Positions 14,107-16,092 of a DNA stretch of 16,092 nt are shown in pieces (the first letter of the stretch is position 1; each line of letters opens with the position of its first letter). The notes under the pieces were generated by a model. It was not told the DNA's origin. It searched no databases and saw nothing but the letters and a program-made list of their open reading frames with translations. This DNA is from Hyphomonadaceae bacterium UBA1001 (lineage in GTDB: Bacteria > Pseudomonadota > Alphaproteobacteria > Caulobacterales > Aquidulcibacteraceae), in the NCBI GenBank assembly GCA_002291875.1, contig DBAV01000258.1:1-16092 (forward strand). Direction: 5' to 3'. The position numbers were made by a program, and so were the translations under genes.

Positions 14107-14975
14107 CCCATCAGGCGCCGCATCAGGCCGCGGACCACCAGCCGCTTGGCCGCTGCCAGCGGGGGCGGAAGGGGGCGCTCGACGCGCACCGCGTGCGGAT
14201 TGAAGAAATAGCCGCGCTCGTCAGTGCCGCCGGGGCGGCCCAGCACGACGCGCACCGCCTCTTCGGCCATCATCGTGCCAGCCATGGTCACCATGGTCGA
14301 AAACGAAAATCGGGAGCGCTTGCCGGCGGCCACCTCGGCAGCGATGTCCAGGTCGACATGCCGGTGGGACGCGCTGTGCACCAGCACGTATTCGATCTCT
14401 CGCATCAGGCATTGCGCACGCATTGCGGCGGTGATGGCTGTCCACTCGACCCCTAAGGTCGGATAGCCGAGGCGCTCCTCGGGCCGGGGTGCGTCGGGTC
14501 GGACGACCGTCACCGATGGCAAGGGTGACGCATAGGCGTCGATGACGGTGCGGCCATGCGCCCGGGCGCGGCGGTAGAGGTGCACCCCGGCGGCCGCATC
14601 GTCCATCCCGTTGACGATCACATCGACCCGTCGGGCGATCGCATCGAGCTGGCCGGTCCAGTCCCCGTGCAGGACATCGACGCGGATATCGGGATTGATC
14701 CGCAGCGCCGCGGCGTGCGCAGCCTCGGCCTTGTGGATGCCGACAGTGTCGAGCGTGGCAAACAGCTGGCGGTTCAGGTTCGACACCTCGAAGCCGTCGA
14801 GGTCGGCGATGACGAACGAGCCAATCCCCGCCCGCACCAGCGCCATCAGCGCAGCGCCCCCCATGCCGCCCACACCGGGAATGAACACGCACGCCGCGCG
14901 CAGGCGCTCCTGTTCGTCGGCCGTGACAAAGCCGCGATTGCGGGTGGTCATCTCGGCATAGGTGAAACCGGACAT
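14103..14975 (-). CDS. ThiF/E1-like adenylyltransferase
   Basis: The ATG at 14975 gives MSGFTYAEMTTRNRGFVTAD, the usual start of this ThiF subgroup; an upstream in-frame ATG at 15020 would add only 15 weakly conserved residues. In the 290-residue protein, GVGGMGG (34-40) is the nucleotide loop, IADLD (56-60) the strand with the ribose-binding acidic residue, NLNRQ (66-70) the Arg finger region, Lys82 follows in HKAEA, and NGMDD (122-126) completes the ATP/Mg site. All adenylation residues are therefore present. Only two Cys occur (29 and 189). There is no CXXC zinc pair and no obvious catalytic thiol, so acyl-adenylate formation without a classical thioester is possible. It overlaps the acyltransferase frame upstream and is joined to the membrane gene by ATGA. 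Confidence 0.88.
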   Translation of the reverse strand: MSGFTYAEMTTRNRGFVTADEQERLRAACVFIPGVGGMGGAALMALVRAGIGSFVIADLDGFEVSNLNRQLFATLDTVGIHKAEAAHAAALRINPDIRVDVLHGDWTGQLDAIARRVDVIVNGMDDAAAGVHLYRRARAHGRTVIDAYASPLPSVTVVRPDAPRPEERLGYPTLGVEWTAITAAMRAQCLMREIEYVLVHSASHRHVDLDIAAEVAAGKRSRFSFSTMVTMAGTMMAEEAVRVVLGRPGGTDERGYFFNPHAVRVERPLPPPLAAAKRLVVRGLMRRLMG

Positions 14976-15914
14976 CGAGAAGGCCTCAGGCGATCGAGCG
15001 GACGGTCGGCGTCCAGCCATTGCAGCAAAGGCGCGATGATGGCCTGAACGGCCAGAAACAAACCCTGCACCGCCAGCTGGGGCAGGGCGTCGCGTGGCAC
15101 GCTGCGGCGCAGATAGCGGCGCGCGGTGCCCACATCCAGTCGCCCGATCTGAAGGACATCATCCCCGCGCGCATAATCGAGTTCGGCGCGGCAGAAGGCG
15201 TTGTAGCGTTCGTCGCGGTGCTTGGCGGCGACGTCGAAGGTCTTTTTCAGATTGTCCGACCCACCGGTATAGGCGTCGGTGATGATGTGCCGGTCAGCGT
15301 CGAAGCCGGCCTCCTCGCCAACGCCGAAGGCCGCGCGGCTGCGGGCCATGATCTGATGGGCGATCAGCCGGTGCACAAAGCCCGGACGCTCGGTGCGCCC
15401 GGCGGGAAAGACGTCGTCGAAGGTTTCGGCCACCATGCCGACAAACGGCCGGGACCTGGGTGACGCTGCTGATCCACAGCGGGCGCATGCCGCCGCGCAC
15501 GAACAGGGCGAAACACGTGAAGCCATAGAGGATCCACGACAGGCCCGCGCTGCGCGCGTCGGGGTCCACCATCACCAGGCCCAGATGCAGGACATGATGC
15601 ACCTGCCCGCCGCGCTCGACCGGCAGCAGGGGCATGGCGTTGAAGGCAATCGGACGGCCCGACCCGTCCCTGACCAGGGTCACGACACTGGTGCGCCATG
15701 CCGCGCCATCGGCGGCAAACAGGCCATAGTCCAGCTGCTCGCCCCCCAGGCATGCGGCCACCACGGTGCGGCAATCGTCGATCAGGGCGGCCAGTTCATG
15801 CGGATGCAGCGTCCGTCCCGGCCGCTCGATGATCTCGACCCGCACGCCCGCCGCAGGCACAAAGCGCAGGCGCAAGGCGTTTCCGCGGACCGCTGCGGCC
15901 AATTCCACCAGCAT
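14948..15914 (-). pseudogene. GNAT-like acyltransferase gene, single-base frameshift
   Basis: The ATG at 15914 is preceded by AGGA with suitable spacing. The first frame encodes about 160 residues including a GNAT-like core: VVTLVRDGSGRPIAFNAMPL, HLGLVMVDPDARSAGLSWIL and FVRGGMRPLWISSVTQVPAV. The protein then continues in another frame with VGMVAETFDDVFPAGRTERP and SRAAFGVGEEAGFDADRHII, to a stop at 14948. Deleting one A from the AAA at 15443-15445 (plus strand) would rejoin them into about 321 residues reading QVPAVVGMVAETF. The fold resembles GNAT or FeeM-type N-acyl amino acid synthases; this is tentative. The long conserved downstream part argues for a recent mutation or a sequencing error rather than old decay. 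It is the first gene of the operon and overlaps the ThiF-like start. Confidence 0.65.
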
Positions 15915-15988
15915 GGCCCGGTCCTAACCCGTCAGGCGCAAAAAAGGAATGAATGCGTGCGCGCCACCAGACGGGTGAAGCGCCGCTC

Positions 15989-16092
15989 TCAGACCGCCAC
16001 CACCAGCGGATGGCCGACAAGCTGGCGGTCGCGCGAGAGCATATGCAGCCCCTCGACCTGTGCCTGGACCACCAGCATGTCGTCGAACGGGT
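15989..16092 (-). CDS. PIN-domain (VapC-like) toxin, C-terminal end only
   Basis: The gene enters from the right edge and ends with a TGA at 15989-15991. The visible 34 residues read PFDDMLVVQAQVEGLHMLSR, then DRQLVGHPLVVAV. PFDxMLxxQAxxEGLxxxxRD is the C-terminal signature of VapC-type PIN ribonucleases, including the third and fourth acidic metal ligands (Asp of PFDD and Asp of RDRQ). VapC toxins cut RNA and are held by an antitoxin usually encoded just upstream, which would lie outside the window. The stop is 75 bases upstream of the acyltransferase ATG on the same strand; co-transcription is possible but functional linkage is doubtful. Confidence 0.8.
   Translation of the reverse strand, partial: PFDDMLVVQAQVEGLHMLSRDRQLVGHPLVVAV

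Noticed and set aside
13099..14211. Plus-strand frame of 370 codons opposite the membrane protein gene
   Set aside because: Gln/Arg/Gly-rich shadow; the minus strand encodes clear hydrophobic helices with ATGA-linked ends.
15796..16020. Minus-strand frame of 74 codons at the right edge
   Set aside because: Out of frame with both the PIN-domain end and the acyltransferase start, and compositionally a shadow.

Overview
The window is GC-rich (roughly 70% by eye) apart from one AT-rich patch near 2370-2560. Codon use is strongly biased to G/C in third positions. The insertion-sequence types, the RoxA/MauG-like cytochrome and the gene styles suggest an alphaproteobacterium, plausibly Rhodobacterales. 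This is inference; no rRNA or intact tRNA gene is present to confirm it.

Left part (1-8215) is an accessory scrap-yard. It opens with a small two-helix membrane protein (11-367) whose stop codon overlaps a GTG start of an unrecognised 305-residue reading frame (364-1281). An internally deleted IS256-family element follows (1385-2170, both ends still visible). A second, inverted IS256 remnant has its matching end at 5625. Between these two inward-facing ends lie a gene fragment cut by the IS end, an unrecognised 117-residue gene, a small Cys-rich exported protein and a large secreted alpha/beta-hydrolase (lipase-like). Last comes a two-repeat CRISPR fragment of type I-E repeat style, sliced by the IS end. 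To the right are a decayed IS3 remnant, an intact HxlR-type regulator whose divergent target is missing, and an IS3-family element (6751 to about 7785). That element has a textbook -1 frameshift signal but a broken orfB and a missing right end. The stretch 7786-8215 has no convincing gene; it carries a possible tRNA-Ser 3' end and a tandem 9-bp repeat, perhaps an old integration junction.

Right part (8216-16092) looks like ordinary, well-kept chromosome. A TlpA-like thioredoxin lipoprotein and a membrane-anchored di-heme c-type cytochrome (RoxA/MauG-like) are divergently arranged. The cytochrome runs convergently into a tightly packed minus-strand operon whose transcription order is: GNAT-like acyltransferase (frameshifted), ThiF/E1-like adenylyltransferase, polytopic membrane protein, double-GNAT protein, and nitroreductase-fold protein. 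The last four are joined by 4-bp ATGA-type overlaps, so they are almost certainly co-translated. At the right edge is the C-terminal end of a PIN-domain (VapC-like) toxin.

The best candidate for an undescribed system is this minus-strand operon. An adenylating E1-like enzyme, two acyltransferase-fold proteins and a flavin oxidoreductase-fold protein, with an integral membrane partner, suggest synthesis or modification of an acylated small molecule or peptide. No substrate can be read from the sequence.
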